This document shows positions 33,943-44,195 of a DNA stretch of 64,000 nt, in pieces. The stretch comes from Polytolypa hystricis UAMH7299 (taxonomy: Eukaryota; Ascomycota; Eurotiomycetes; Onygenales): NCBI GenBank assembly GCA_002573605.1, contig PDNA01000065.1, forward strand, positions 87,144 through 151,143. Reading direction: 5' to 3'. How positions within the stretch are numbered: position 1 is the first letter of the stretch; the number at the start of each line of letters is the position of its first letter. Under the pieces are notes generated by a model. That model saw only the letters and a list, made by a program, of their open reading frames with translations, made no database searches and had not been told where the DNA came from. The position numbers and the translations under genes are program-made.

Positions 33943-35259
33943 TGATGAGAGGTGCCACTTACCCCCCCTATTTTTGGTTCCTGGCTTTTGACACTTTAAT
34001 ATCTAACGCTGAGGACCGGCAGATTTTCGATCCCAGCTGGCAAATTACCCTAAAACATTTCCCTGAATGTGGCTGGCCCAAACGCTTTTTCTTTGCACTG
34101 AGCTGAGGAGGATTTTAGCTCGTTTTTGTGAATGGCGGGGAGAGAACTGCTTGGTATCCTAACAGTTTAGCCCTTCAATTAAATACAAATTGAATTCTCG
34201 GGTTTCAACCAGTTTGTAAAAAATGCCCCCCATATTTGATGAGACTTCCTTGATATGTTGGGCATAGCAGATGCTGCAAGAGATTTTCAACAATTCTCAT
34301 TTTATTAGAGAGAAATAGCAAAAGACTGGCTATGTCTACAGAGTATCTCTGTGTCTGGAGAGATAGATACACAGAGTTTCAAATTTTTTTATCTATTTAG
34401 CATACTCTTTTTCCCTCTATTTTTACTTCAGTATTCACTAGGGTTATAACATTGAATTGAAGCTAATCTCGAGCGATGTTGCGAATCTCGTGTAGCTACT
34501 ATATCTGCTCTTCGGACACCGCATAACTTTAGTTTCTAAGATATTACACGAATTTTATCGAGTGGGGTACATGCATATGTTTCCACGATCTCGATTCCTG
34601 CTGCTAGTGTAGCATGTGGTGGATGCAGAGCAGGAGAGGACGAGGGCGGATAGGGGCGGTTGAGCGCCTCATATTGAGGGATGGTGATATATGCAAAGAG
34701 AGAGCAGGTTTTCTTGAGTACCCACCACATGAATAATGTCTAAGAGAATGATGCCTCTATGAAGGGATCTAGGAGTATAGGACGGCAGGAAGCACGAGCT
34801 GTGCTCATATACACATCTCATTATTCTCGCCCCATCACCCACTTCCCCCTTCGCTAAGAGCTTTGTCAAAGCTCTCGAGATGGCAAGCGCGGCTAGAATC
34901 AAATGTGGAATGCTTCATGAATAGTCACTATCACAGCAGACGGCTGATTATGTGAAACTCCCGCAACCATAACAGAGATTTTGTGTGTGTCATTCTGGGA
35001 TACATCCTCAGAAAAGCACCCTGTTTTCCCCCGCCCTATTCCGTCAAACCTCACTCCTCAGAGAACCATCTGAAAGAAGCACACACACACACACAGAAGA
35101 AACGCCCTACACTGAGACTAGACTAGCAATCCAATCCAAAGCAATCATCCCTCCCACACCCTCTCCATCGACCAATCCCCAATTTCAATACTCCGGCTCA
35201 ATACACCATAGACCCAGCGGTGGGGTCTGCAAGTAGTTGTGTTAAACGAATGCGCTTTA
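33943..35259. other. Intergenic region, no supported gene
   Basis: About 1.3 kb. The left half (34.2-34.45 kb) is A+T-rich, with an imperfect hairpin around 34330-34385 (AGTATCTCTGTGTCT facing AGATAGATACACAGAG). No coding domain was recognised. Confidence 0.4.
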
Positions 35260-35792
35260 TTAAGGAGCAGTGCTGCACTCTCTACATATATATATACATA
35301 GGAAGGGGTGAAGAGAAGGGGGACGTACAGTTCGCGTAGCAGCCGCACAACAAACTCGAGTCACTGCGCAAGGAACAATCCCATCCTTGGCCGGACACGA
35401 TCCATCGGGATTTGCGAAATCGCCTTTTTGAAATTAGCATTTGGCTAGATTTTGATTTTCTTTTTTTCCTCCCGAAGCATTGTTCGTCCCAAATGCTTAA
35501 GAATGGAAAACTTAAAACTTGGAGGGGAGGCGGAGGGGATAAATTTGAGCAAGAGAAAAAGGGGGGTTGATGTGTGTTTTTTCTTTTTGGCGTTCTTACA
35601 AGGACCAGCATTGAAGTTATTCTCGCCTTTGTTTTCTTCAAAGTTTTCCTTGTTACAGCACATGATATTCGGCGGGTCTTCGCACATTCCGGGTTGGCGA
35701 GGAGCAAGCATTTGCGAAGTCGGTACCGCAATGACTGAGCGTGCGAAAAGTGAGGCCGCAGCCGCGATGGTAAAAGCAAGAAAATGCATCAT
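35260..35792 (-). CDS. Small secreted cysteine-rich protein
   Basis: Three exons are proposed: 35792-35600, 35423-35329 and a terminal 18-nt exon 35277-35260, giving 101 residues. The N-terminus (HFLAFTIAAAASLFARSVIA) is a signal peptide. The mature part contains nine cysteines including two CC pairs: CEDPPNIMCC, then GPC rebuilt across the first splice, DFANPDGSC, IVPC, VCC and a final C. The arrangement resembles a hydrophobin only superficially, and the protein does not look amphipathic enough to call one. It may be a small secreted effector-like or wall protein. The first splice is well supported because it turns a lysine-rich read-through into a Cys-rich continuation. The last exon is less certain. 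Confidence 0.68.
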
Positions 35793-36096
35793 GGGAGAGT
35801 TGGGAGTGGAGCTGTATGTGGTGATGAGGCATAGAAATACTACATGGTGATCTGGGGTTGGGCTTGACCAACTATTTATGCTACTCTTCTGTCACCAAGC
35901 ACATAGATGAAAAGCTCGTATCCTTACCCTGGATACTCTAGATATTGGATGTACTTGGCGTTCTGTCTACTCTGTACTCGAAGCATACATCCCCCCAGCT
36001 TTCCCCAGCTTCGAGCGGGGAAAGATCTGCAGGGCCAAGTGATAAGGGGTGCTCGAAATTGACTTTTCTGCAAGCGGGACGGCATGCAGGCAAGGC

Positions 36097-36334
36097 AATA
36101 TATTAGGAATTGAAACGGTGACCACCCTTTTTACTATTTTTTACTACGGAGACCACCCACACCTATAACCCTTTATAGTTTAGGCTCGTAAAAGCTGTAC
36201 ATCCAAATTAACATGAGACCCTATCAGCAGTAAAAATTATATTTACTGGCATTCTGAAAAAAATCCCCAGCTGCAGAATTTGAATTTCTCCGTAGTAAAA
36301 AGGGTGGTCTCCGTATATAAATTCCTAATATATT
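36097..36334. repeat. Inverted-repeat MITE candidate, about 238 bp
   Basis: AATATATTAGGAATT at 36097-36111 is matched by its reverse complement at 36320-36334. Inside, ACCACCCTTTTTACTA at 36121-36136 is matched by its reverse complement at 36293-36308. The two arms form a long imperfect hairpin around an A+T-rich centre with no coding potential, the structure of a miniature inverted-repeat element. A target duplication was not clear. It lies between two cysteine-rich protein genes. Confidence 0.6.
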
Positions 36335-36473
36335 CTTCTTCAACACGTCCATATGTTTACATCTGATTCCTTGGCAAATGCGCTGTCCGCGGAGGAGATG
36401 GTGGGATGGTAATTATTTCTTCTAAAACATATATCTCCATAAGCTGTGCGAACTAAAAAAAAAAAAAATCTCT

Positions 36474-37223
36474 TCAATAGAGGAGATTCACTGCTCCAAA
36501 ACCCGTGAGCAGTATGCCTCCCAAAACCTTCGCATCAGGTCCATTGTATCCCGCCGCATCACGAGAGGAGCCAGACCCAAACGATCTGCACTTCCACCTG
36601 CCGTTATCCTTGTGACAACTTCCTTGCTTCATAGGACAGTAAGCTGCGTTTGTTGCAACCGTCAGTTTTCCTTCTTTTTCTCAATTCCCAAAAGTCGCGC
36701 TCTGCGAACTACTAAATCAAACTATGGGGGAAACAAAAAAAAAAAATCAAGGCCCGACTTACTTCCATCGCCGCAGCATTGGGAGGTAATTCCATCCATA
36801 CATCCGCTACCGCAACATTTATCGCCCGTATCGCAGCTCAGTCCGTTAGAGCAACATTCGCCGCCAATAGGTGTGCATGAATTGCCGCAGCATTTAGATA
36901 ACTTGGTACAGCAGCCGGCGCCTAAAAGGTTATTGTTAGTCGTGAACCCTCCCCAAGAGAGCCGAGGAAAGTGGGTCAATTTGCGTACCTGAGCAGTATT
37001 TGTAGCCTGTCTCACAGCTCTGGCGAGCGAATAGCGCGAGCGGCGAGACTCCACCCGCAGAACCGCCTTTCGCCTGCGAGGGCTTGACTGTGGGAGAGAA
37101 AACCTCCTGGCCTTCTGCAAGATCACCCGAGTTGGCTGCAGCGAACGCAGAGGCTGATGCGATAAATGCAAAGAATAACAGGAAAACCCTGAGCATACTG
37201 GAACCCTGGACCAGCATCTTCAA
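36474..37223 (-). CDS. Secreted cysteine-rich protein with probable GPI anchor
   Basis: Three exons, 37223-36989, 36921-36763 and 36643-36474, give 187 residues (178 if the ATG at 37196 is used, which gives a cleaner signal peptide MLRVFLLFFAFIASASA). The mature protein has a Ser/Gly-rich region, then a cysteine-dense domain with repeated CC pairs: CETGYKYCS, GAGCCTKLSKCCG, GGECCSNGLSC, DKCCGSGC, SQCCGDG, then YCPMKQGSC. The third exon was chosen because the CAG acceptor at 36644-36646 continues the Cys pattern and ends in a hydrophobic tail (GGILLTGFGAVNLLY) typical of GPI-anchored proteins. The spacing recalls chitin-binding or EGF-like cysteine knots, but I cannot assign a family. Together with the preceding Cys-rich gene on the same strand it suggests a surface-protein neighbourhood. 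Confidence 0.75.
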
Positions 37224-38899
37224 TCACTCCTTGTTTTATAGGAGACGCGCAGGATTTGAAGATACTGAGCGGGAGGAAGGCTGGCCAAAAAAATGGTATT
37301 TCACGCATTCGAGTAGAGTGAACTGTTCCTTCTTTCCACGGGGGTACATTTGTGTCTATATACAGAGGATTTTCTTCTGCCTTGCAAGTTATTCCCCTCC
37401 AGGTGCAACGAGATGGCCATGGTGAAATACCCTGCCTCAGAAGTCAGCCTCAAAACAATTCGCGCCAGTAATAAAGTTTAGCAGGCCTCGTATCTGTCCG
37501 TGAATCTTCGCTAATCATTTATAGCTCCAGCCTTGCCAGCTGGCGCACTGAGACTCGTCGAAGAGCAGCAAACGGCAAAAAGAACCTCATATATTTTAGG
37601 GAAAAAAACTAAAAAATGTGAGGAAAAGTTCAAAAGGGACGATTTCTATTCGCATCCTTCCCTTTTTGCTTCTGGTTTTTTCCTTTTTCTTTGTTCGCTC
37701 TTGGAAGTTGGTTGGTAGATATTGCCTGGGTTCAATTTGCCATCTGTGACCCAACGCTGCCATAGGCGTTTCCATTCTGCAAGCAAGCTGCATGTCGATT
37801 GGTACATATGAACCGTTTCATTGGAAGATCAAGAAGAGAGATCTTCGATGAGGCTCAAGGCTCGAGCGTCGAATTTCGATCAAGATCCCGCACAGCCACA
37901 ATTTCTTCTGTAGGTGCCCACCTGAGAGATGGAATCACGTGTTTAACCCGTCTGTGGGCATGATGCTTGGGGTTATTAGCACTGAAATCCATGCTGTGGA
38001 TCTGAGGAAAGAGGATAGTATCTAAGAAAGTGAAAAGAATTATATGTTTTATGTATTGGTTGCGTTTGATTTGAGTTTTATGTGAATATATAAAAATGAA
38101 CGAGATCCGGAGATAGTGCGGTAAGGGAGGGAAGGGGGTTTGGGAACAAGTTATGAACCGGACGGAGGTCAGGGGAATCAGATCTTTTCGACATAGCTTT
38201 CCTGGGTGTTGGGGGTCCTCCCAAATCAGCATGTGCCTGCCCGTAGGAGATTCATCTTGCTCTGTGGTCTTGCACGGTAGTCTGCCCGTAGTATGTCTCC
38301 GATAAGACCTTCACCCATGCCTTTAGTAGTAGCTCACTTCCCTGCGACCACCGCCCACGTTATGCATGAGCAAAGGAGCAACACGCAGCCACAGGGCACA
38401 GGCCCCTCCACACTCACTTCTGCCTCCTATATAGAACTGAAAAGATACCTTCTAGGCAGGACCGGACGTTAATTAGAACAAACAAAAAGAATCATTAGAC
38501 AAGTTTTTTTTGAAAATGGGTACATAATCATTGAAATCGATCGACCACGCGATTGAGAAAAGAAAGAAAACCTTGTCGACATAAAAGAGCGCGTTACCAA
38601 ATCTATCCCACGCCCCAGTGCCCACCTGATATATGAGCCAGACCTTGATTGACCACCTAGATTGAACGCGAAACAATTAAAAAAAAAAAAAAAAAGGTAA
38701 AGAAACATAAAGTAAGGAGTCTCGCCAGTTCCGACTGATAGTTCTTTTGGAGCGTCGGCTTTTGCTGAGGTATGAAGGGAGTGCATGACCAGGGATGACT
38801 TAATATAAAAGAGGTAGAAGAGCGTTCTCGCATACTAAAAAAGAGGTGAAATGAATGAAGAGCGTTGCGCCATGATGCACATCATATCCAGTGCTATGA
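37224..38899. other. Intergenic region, no supported gene
   Basis: About 1.7 kb. A 45-codon minus-strand frame at 37991-37855 and a low-complexity frame at 38786-38469 are not supported. A 17-base A run occurs near 38679-38695. The right part is probably the 3' untranslated region of the Lsb5-like gene. Confidence 0.4.
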
Positions 38900-40510
38900 T
38901 CAAACCTCGCGCCTATAGGGATGATTAACAAAGAGCCCAATTCCAAATTGCAACTATAGGAGAAGGGCGGAGCTAGGTGAAGACAAAGAACTTACCATGT
39001 GGGTTCTGACCTTTCAAACGCAGGAGTGCGTATTGCATTCCTATCTCCAAACGGGTTATCTTCGTCATCGTCCTCGTCTTCAAATGCAGACTCTTCACTA
39101 TCGGTATCTATTGCCCTCTGCTTGGAAGATGGCGGTAACGATATGCTGCCCGAATGGGGTCGTGGCGGCTTTGCTGGAGCGTCTATAGACAACCCCACAC
39201 GCGGATCATGTACGTGGTCATCGGCTCCCGAAGGCTCGATGCCCATACCATCATCGCTATCACTGTCATCATCCACACTCTTGTCCAGCACCTCAAACGC
39301 TATTAATGCGTTCACAAGCTCTTCATTTGCATGGATGAGGCCACCAAGGAAGTCATCGCTCTCAACATGTTGGATATAGCGCAGAATCTGGCGCCTTAAA
39401 TCTTTGCACTGCTCAAACTGACTCATAGCGTCAGGATCATCACTAATGCGTTGATTTTCCCGATTAATGAGCTTCAGAGCATTCATAAGGTTCGTGCTTG
39501 CCACAGAAGCGGCCGCAATTGTCTGTAGCATTTCCGGCTTCTCTTTCTCCATATTGAAAGGCTTTCCCCGGCGGCTCTTATCTTTAGATTTCTTGGAGGA
39601 AGAGGAGGTCAAATTTGGCACCGCGGAAAGTCTTGCGGGAGGCTTAGAAGACTTTGGGGAGCTCAAGAGAGTAGATGGCCCGCTACCGGAGGAAACAGAG
39701 ACGGTATGGCCCAAGGTGGGATCGGGCGGGGCTTCTGTTTCTCTAAGTACTTTTGACTGCTGTTGTTTCATGGGCTTCTTCCGTTTGGGAAGCTGCTTGT
39801 ACAGGGATGTAATACGATTCATCCCAGGGGTTCCTGAATATGATGCGGCCCACTGGCCGAAGAGTTGTCTGCATTTATCTTTCACTTCAGGGTCTGAAAC
39901 TGGGTCAGTTGCAGCGACCCGCAATCGTTCAAGTAGTGACTCGTCGCCAAAGTCTCGCAGAAACCTCTCCCCTGCGTTTTGAATCAGGAAGTCTAGGACG
40001 GTGAGAGCACGTAGCTGACGGTGAACATTGCCGTATTTTCTGCGGGGAAGGTTAGATTAATGGAGGGGCAAATCTTCTAAGTTTAAAACTTACAGTTTCT
40101 TGCGAAGTGCCCGGCTCGCTTCGCTGGGACCGCTCGCCTGGAGCCGGATAACTTCGACCAAATCCACAATACCACTCCAGTCCTCCACCTCATATTGCTC
40201 GCTAGTGAGCCTCTCAATCTGCACCGTAATGGCAGAGTATGGTTTTTTCTGGGCAGTGCATTAAATTGTTAGCTATAACGACCTTACAGGGGAACCCAAG
40301 CGCATCATAACATCGACACAGCATGAGCATGAAGTCCGCACACAGCATGAATTCTGCCAGTACAACAACTCCTGCAAAGACAAGGAACATGTGTTTGAAG
40401 GGATTTGCTTAGGTTGCAAAAACTCAACATGGAAGTCATGATATCATGGCGAACTGGGAACGTCGTTCTTGGAACAAGCTAAAGGTAGAACTTACAGATC
40501 CTGAAAACAT
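38900..40510 (-). CDS. VHS/GAT-domain protein, Lsb5-like endocytic adaptor
   Basis: Four exons are inferred: 40510-40496 (15 nt), 40248-40094, 40039-38996 and 38912-38900 (13 nt), giving 408 residues. The VHS domain (residues about 6-140) contains KPYSAITVQIERLTSEQYE, VEVIRLQASGPSEASRALRK, KYGNVHRQLRALTVLDFLIQ and RVAATDPVSDPEVKDKC. A basic Ser/Pro linker follows, then a GAT-type three-helix bundle around 210-280 and an acidic tail (DEDDDEDNPFGDR). Yeast Lsb5 links actin-patch endocytosis with ubiquitin and Arf sorting. The frame without the last intron stops right after Trp. Using the GTAAGT donor there and a CCTATAG acceptor adds Arg-Glu-Val, giving the TWREV ending I recall from homologues. 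Both terminal exons are unusually tiny, so automated models may miss them. Confidence 0.88.
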
Positions 40511-41317
40511 GGTTTCGTCCTTGGGTGGGTTTAAGGGTTCGCTGAGATGCAGCAAGGAGGAATGTAGTATGGTACACACTACCACGCCCACAGCACACCG
40601 TAAAACAGATGGGGAAACCAGATAAGTCTTGACACAGCACCAAGGGTGTTTCCACAGAGCTAGGAGAAGCGGGACGGTACACCAGTGGGTGTATGCTTGG
40701 GACCACCGCTAGTAAATGCAGGAATAGATTGATCACAGAGTAGCAACGACTAGATAAGAAGCTGGCTAGGGTCTCCGTGGTGCGACAATGGGGGGACTCG
40801 AATGAATGAGAAACCAGCATCTAACACAGTTGTGATACGGAGTTGAAACTGAGTTTGGCACGCTGCACATCCCACTTTATGTATGATAGTTGGTGCAACA
40901 AAGTGAGCCAGATCCACGGTGGGAAAAGTGTGAAGAGCGGGTGTATCAGCGAGAGATGCCAGTGCAGCCACGGGAGGGCTCACAGGAATCGCGGTTAAGT
41001 CACAAATGAAGTCTCCGTGCTGCTGCGAGGTCCGAGATAGACGTGCGGCTCCGTGATGCTGGATGACGTGAGAAACCCCGTGACGGCCGCGGGACAGTAA
41101 AGCGCCTAACCACTCTTGGCTTAGTGCGGGGAAGAGATTAGTTACGGTCATGTGACAGTATGCGTGTATCACGTAATCAAATATTCGGTCTGGAACTGGG
41201 AGCTGAGAGAGCCATTGTAAGAGATGAAACGAGATATAAAGCGAGAAGGCCGTTGATTACTGATACACTGTTGCCAATTACTCCTTTTATCGGTATACTT
41301 TATTGGTTGTTTTGTTA
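40511..41317. promoter_or_regulatory. Divergent promoter region, Lsb5-like and Hal2-like genes
   Basis: About 0.8 kb between divergently transcribed genes. Minus-strand frames at 40479-40820 and 40750-41172 are arbitrary in composition and show no domain. Likely two promoters and leaders. Confidence 0.5.
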
Positions 41318-42571
41318 ATGCGGGTTTTGTTGCTGCAGCTGAGAGCACATACCTCCCGTTCTCGACCCCTCTCTCTGACACTCGTCATATCAACCAGCAT
41401 CTGCATCCTGGCCTTGAGCATTGCAATTGTTGCTCGACTCCAGCCTCGGCTCCCTCTATTCCCTTTTCGGTTTTTCTCGTCGCAAGTTTCTCCTCCTATT
41501 GCCAGAATGTCTTACCAGCGAGAGCTCCACGTGGCTGAGCTTGCGGTCCAGCGAGCCACCCTCCTAACGCAGAGAGTCTTCAATGATAAGGTCAAAGGAA
41601 CGCTAGATAAAAATGATAAATCGCCAGTGACGAAGGGCGATTTTGGTGCCCAGGCTCTTATAATCCAGGCGATCCGAAAAAATTTCCCCGATGACGAGAT
41701 CGTTGCGGAGGAGGAAGCCAGCTCGTTGAGAGAGGATAAGTCGCTGAGCAACGAGATATGGGATCTCGTCAAGGACATCAAGCTCACCGATGAGGAGGGT
41801 GACAAAATCCTAGGCGGACCTCTGGCGAGCGAGGGTACCATGCTGGATATAATTGATAGTGGAAAGAGTGCCGGTGGACCCAAGGGAAGGATATGGGCTT
41901 TGGACCCTATTGACGGGACAAAGGGATTTTTAAGAGGTGGCCAGTATGCGGTTTGCCTTGGCTTGATTATCGATGGAGATGTCAAAGTCGGGGTCATTGG
42001 CTGCCCGAACCTTCCAGTGTCTGACTCCGTGTCACTCTCAGTCGACATTGGCAGCGCTCCCGCTGGTGTTGCTGAGAGTGGCGTGCTTTTCTCGGCAGTA
42101 GTTGGCAGCGGAGCTACGAGCCGCCCGCTCTCGCCTGGCGGACTGTTGGAGAGCAAATCTATCTCCATGAAACCAGTGCCAGACATCGGCAAGGCCTCAT
42201 TCTGCGAGGGTGTGGAGGCTGGCCACTCGGCGCAGGATGATAATGCAGCAGTTGCGAAGCTTCTCGGCATCACTGCGCCAAGTGTTCGCCTGGACTCTCA
42301 GGCAAAGTACTGCTCTATTGCTAGGGGAGCAGGTGATATTTATTTGAGGTTGCCTGTCAGGCAGGACTACCAGGAAAAAATCTGGGACCATGCCGCTGGC
42401 GACCTGATAGTACGGGAGGCCGGAGGCCAGGTGACGGATATTACTGGCGCAAGACTTGACTTTAGCAAGGGACGAACATTGGCGGCTAACAAGGGCGTTG
42501 TTGCTGCACCAAAGGCAATCCACACACAAGTGATTGATGCCGTGCAGAGTGTCCTCAGTTCGAAACTATGA
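41318..42571 (+). CDS. 3'(2'),5'-bisphosphate nucleotidase (Met22/Hal2-like)
   Basis: The conserved enzyme starts at the ATG at 41507 (354 residues). An in-frame ATG at 41318 would add 63 residues with a hydrophobic stretch (STSICILALSIAIVA) and a basic, Ser-rich segment, possibly a membrane or organellar leader. The Li-sensitive phosphatase core is complete: the metal-site glutamates in VAEEEAS, DPIDGTKGFLRGGQYAVCLG and WDHAAGDLIVREAGGQVTD. It dephosphorylates 3'-phosphoadenosine 5'-phosphate (PAP) and PAPS, relieving inhibition of sulfate assimilation and RNA-processing enzymes, and it is the lithium/sodium target in yeast. The last residues are Leu-Ser-Ser-Lys-Leu, so the C-terminus is a canonical peroxisomal SKL signal. 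It is convergent with mitochondrial uL6. Which start is used decides whether both signals occur together. Confidence 0.93.
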   Translation: MRVLLLQLRAHTSRSRPLSLTLVISTSICILALSIAIVARLQPRLPLFPFRFFSSQVSPPIARMSYQRELHVAELAVQRATLLTQRVFNDKVKGTLDKNDKSPVTKGDFGAQALIIQAIRKNFPDDEIVAEEEASSLREDKSLSNEIWDLVKDIKLTDEEGDKILGGPLASEGTMLDIIDSGKSAGGPKGRIWALDPIDGTKGFLRGGQYAVCLGLIIDGDVKVGVIGCPNLPVSDSVSLSVDIGSAPAGVAESGVLFSAVVGSGATSRPLSPGGLLESKSISMKPVPDIGKASFCEGVEAGHSAQDDNAAVAKLLGITAPSVRLDSQAKYCSIARGAGDIYLRLPVRQDYQEKIWDHAAGDLIVREAGGQVTDITGARLDFSKGRTLAANKGVVAAPKAIHTQVIDAVQSVLSSKL

Positions 42572-42751
42572 GGCAGATACCGAAATTTCAATGTTTTCGG
42601 GTAGATATCTAACACTCAAGGCTAAATATAAAATATACATATAGTACAGATGAGATCGCATAAGAGAAAAATCTAAACATCTAGATATACACTGAGAGGC
42701 AGAGGAATAAACCAACAGCAATAACGGTGACAGCAACAGAAACTCAACTCC

Positions 42752-43645
42752 TCACTTGATCTTCTTCGCCTTCAACTTGATCGTCTCCCCGTTTATGAAT
42801 ATACCCTTACCCTTATATGGCTCTGGCTTTCTCCACTCCTTGATCTCCGCAGCGAATTGTGTCACAACCTGTTTATCTATGCCCTCTAGTAGAATAGTTG
42901 TTGGTTGTGGCGTGCTTGCCTTGACTCCAAATGGGAGACCTAGCTCAATTGGATGCGCGTATCCAACCTTCAAGTTGACAAACTGTTGACCAGGGTATGC
43001 TGGTGTAGGTACCGTAATCGCTTCTTTCTCGATCGACGCCCTGAAACCAACGCCCACAAGCTTGAGAATGCAAATGTGCCCTTCGGAAACTCCTAAGACG
43101 TTATTCTTTAGAAGTTGACGTATCGTTCCTTCATAGTTGCTGTTAATCCCAAAGTCTAGGACAAGAGATGTACTGGTGCTACATACCCCACATAGCACGC
43201 TGTGGTACATTCTCCGGGTCTTCCACTTCAACGCGGAGTTTCCTCGTCTCTTCATCGAAATTGACCTTTGAAAATCGAGGGATTGGGAGAGTGAGGGTGC
43301 CTGCAAAACTCGAGCACCATCCGGTCAGATGTCGGGGACTCTTCAAGAAGCTCGTGTGCAGCGGAAAGGCTTCAACATACCTAATGGACCTGTCGCTTCA
43401 ATCGCGGTAATCGGATTATTTTGCGATCTACCCTGTGTCTGGGGGAGATCGAGGAATTTCAAAGAAACTTCGGTGGGAATTGATAGTTCGGAGCCGCCGA
43501 TTCGGGATTGTAATGGGGAAGAGGTTGAGAAAGTTTGGCGTGGTAGAGGCGAAAACGCGGGGAGGAGGAAAGAGGGCAGTGAATTTGCACGTGTATATTC
43601 CCTTAGGAACTGCCTGTAGCAGGTCCTCGATGCTGCGAAACTCAT
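42752..43645 (-). CDS. mrpl6: Mitochondrial large-subunit ribosomal protein uL6
   Basis: Three exons, 43645-43381, 43300-43187 and 43128-42752, encode 251 residues. The N-terminus (about 45 residues, basic and Ser-rich, ending RQTFSTSSPLQSR) is a mitochondrial import signal. The body matches bacterial L6: GGSELSIPTEVSL, GPLGTLTLPIPRFSKVNFD (across splice 1), ENVPQRAMWGTIRQLL (across splice 2), VGVSEGHICI-type strand, VGVGFRA, LKVGYAHPIELGLP, GIDKQVVTQFAAEI and RKPEPYKGKGI. The last motif is the classic L6 signature. Both splice choices restore conserved residues exactly, so the model is firm. The protein binds the 21S rRNA near the GTPase-associated region of the mitoribosome. It is divergent from the Kar5-like gene, with about 550 bp between starts. 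Confidence 0.95.
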
Positions 43646-44195
43646 TTTGTCTTTGTTGCTTCCTCCCAATCACGAATGCGCTGGTTCTGGATGATGATGG
43701 GCTGCGGAATTGAAATCTTAAGACAGCACGTGATATGGTTTGGGATGACGCTTATGTAATCCACCCCCTACTTAAATTGAACCACACGTTGGATCGCTTG
43801 AGAGATCTCAACTCAACAATCATGAAGCACTCGAGATTAATTCTTTCTACTCTATGATGGTAGACTATTTGCCCGGTGCGGATAGTAGCTTGATTGTGCT
43901 TATTTCTAATATACTGACCTCCAATTGCCCAAGCGGAATCTGAATCATCGTTTTTCTTCGTATATCCTGGATTCCATATTTCCCATCACTGGCCTCATGG
44001 GTTTGGCATGAGGCTATCTGAGTTTCTTACCACTTTCAGATATTCTCACTCTGTCAGCTTTGCGGTGCGGCAGATTATAAGTGATCTTTTACTTTTCGTC
44101 TCAGTGGTTTTGACTTTAGTCCTACACCCTACATACCCCAGTGGCTTGTAAGCTTTTCCCCGGATGCGGCATTTGCATTGCTTCGTCCCGCAAAA
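43646..44195. promoter_or_regulatory. Divergent promoter, uL6m and Kar5-like genes
   Basis: About 550 bp without a gene, between two outward-facing starts. No specific binding motif is asserted. Confidence 0.5.

Noticed and set aside
37855..37991. 45-codon minus-strand frame with a tidy start
   Set aside because: Too short, no domain, no second exon found; not distinguishable from chance.
38469..38786. 105-codon minus-strand frame
   Set aside because: Contains a poly-Phe run from an A-tract and lies in the expected 3' untranslated region of the Lsb5-like gene.
41512..42273. 253-codon minus-strand frame
   Set aside because: Antisense to the Hal2-like nucleotidase core, Ser/Pro-rich without a domain; a shadow.
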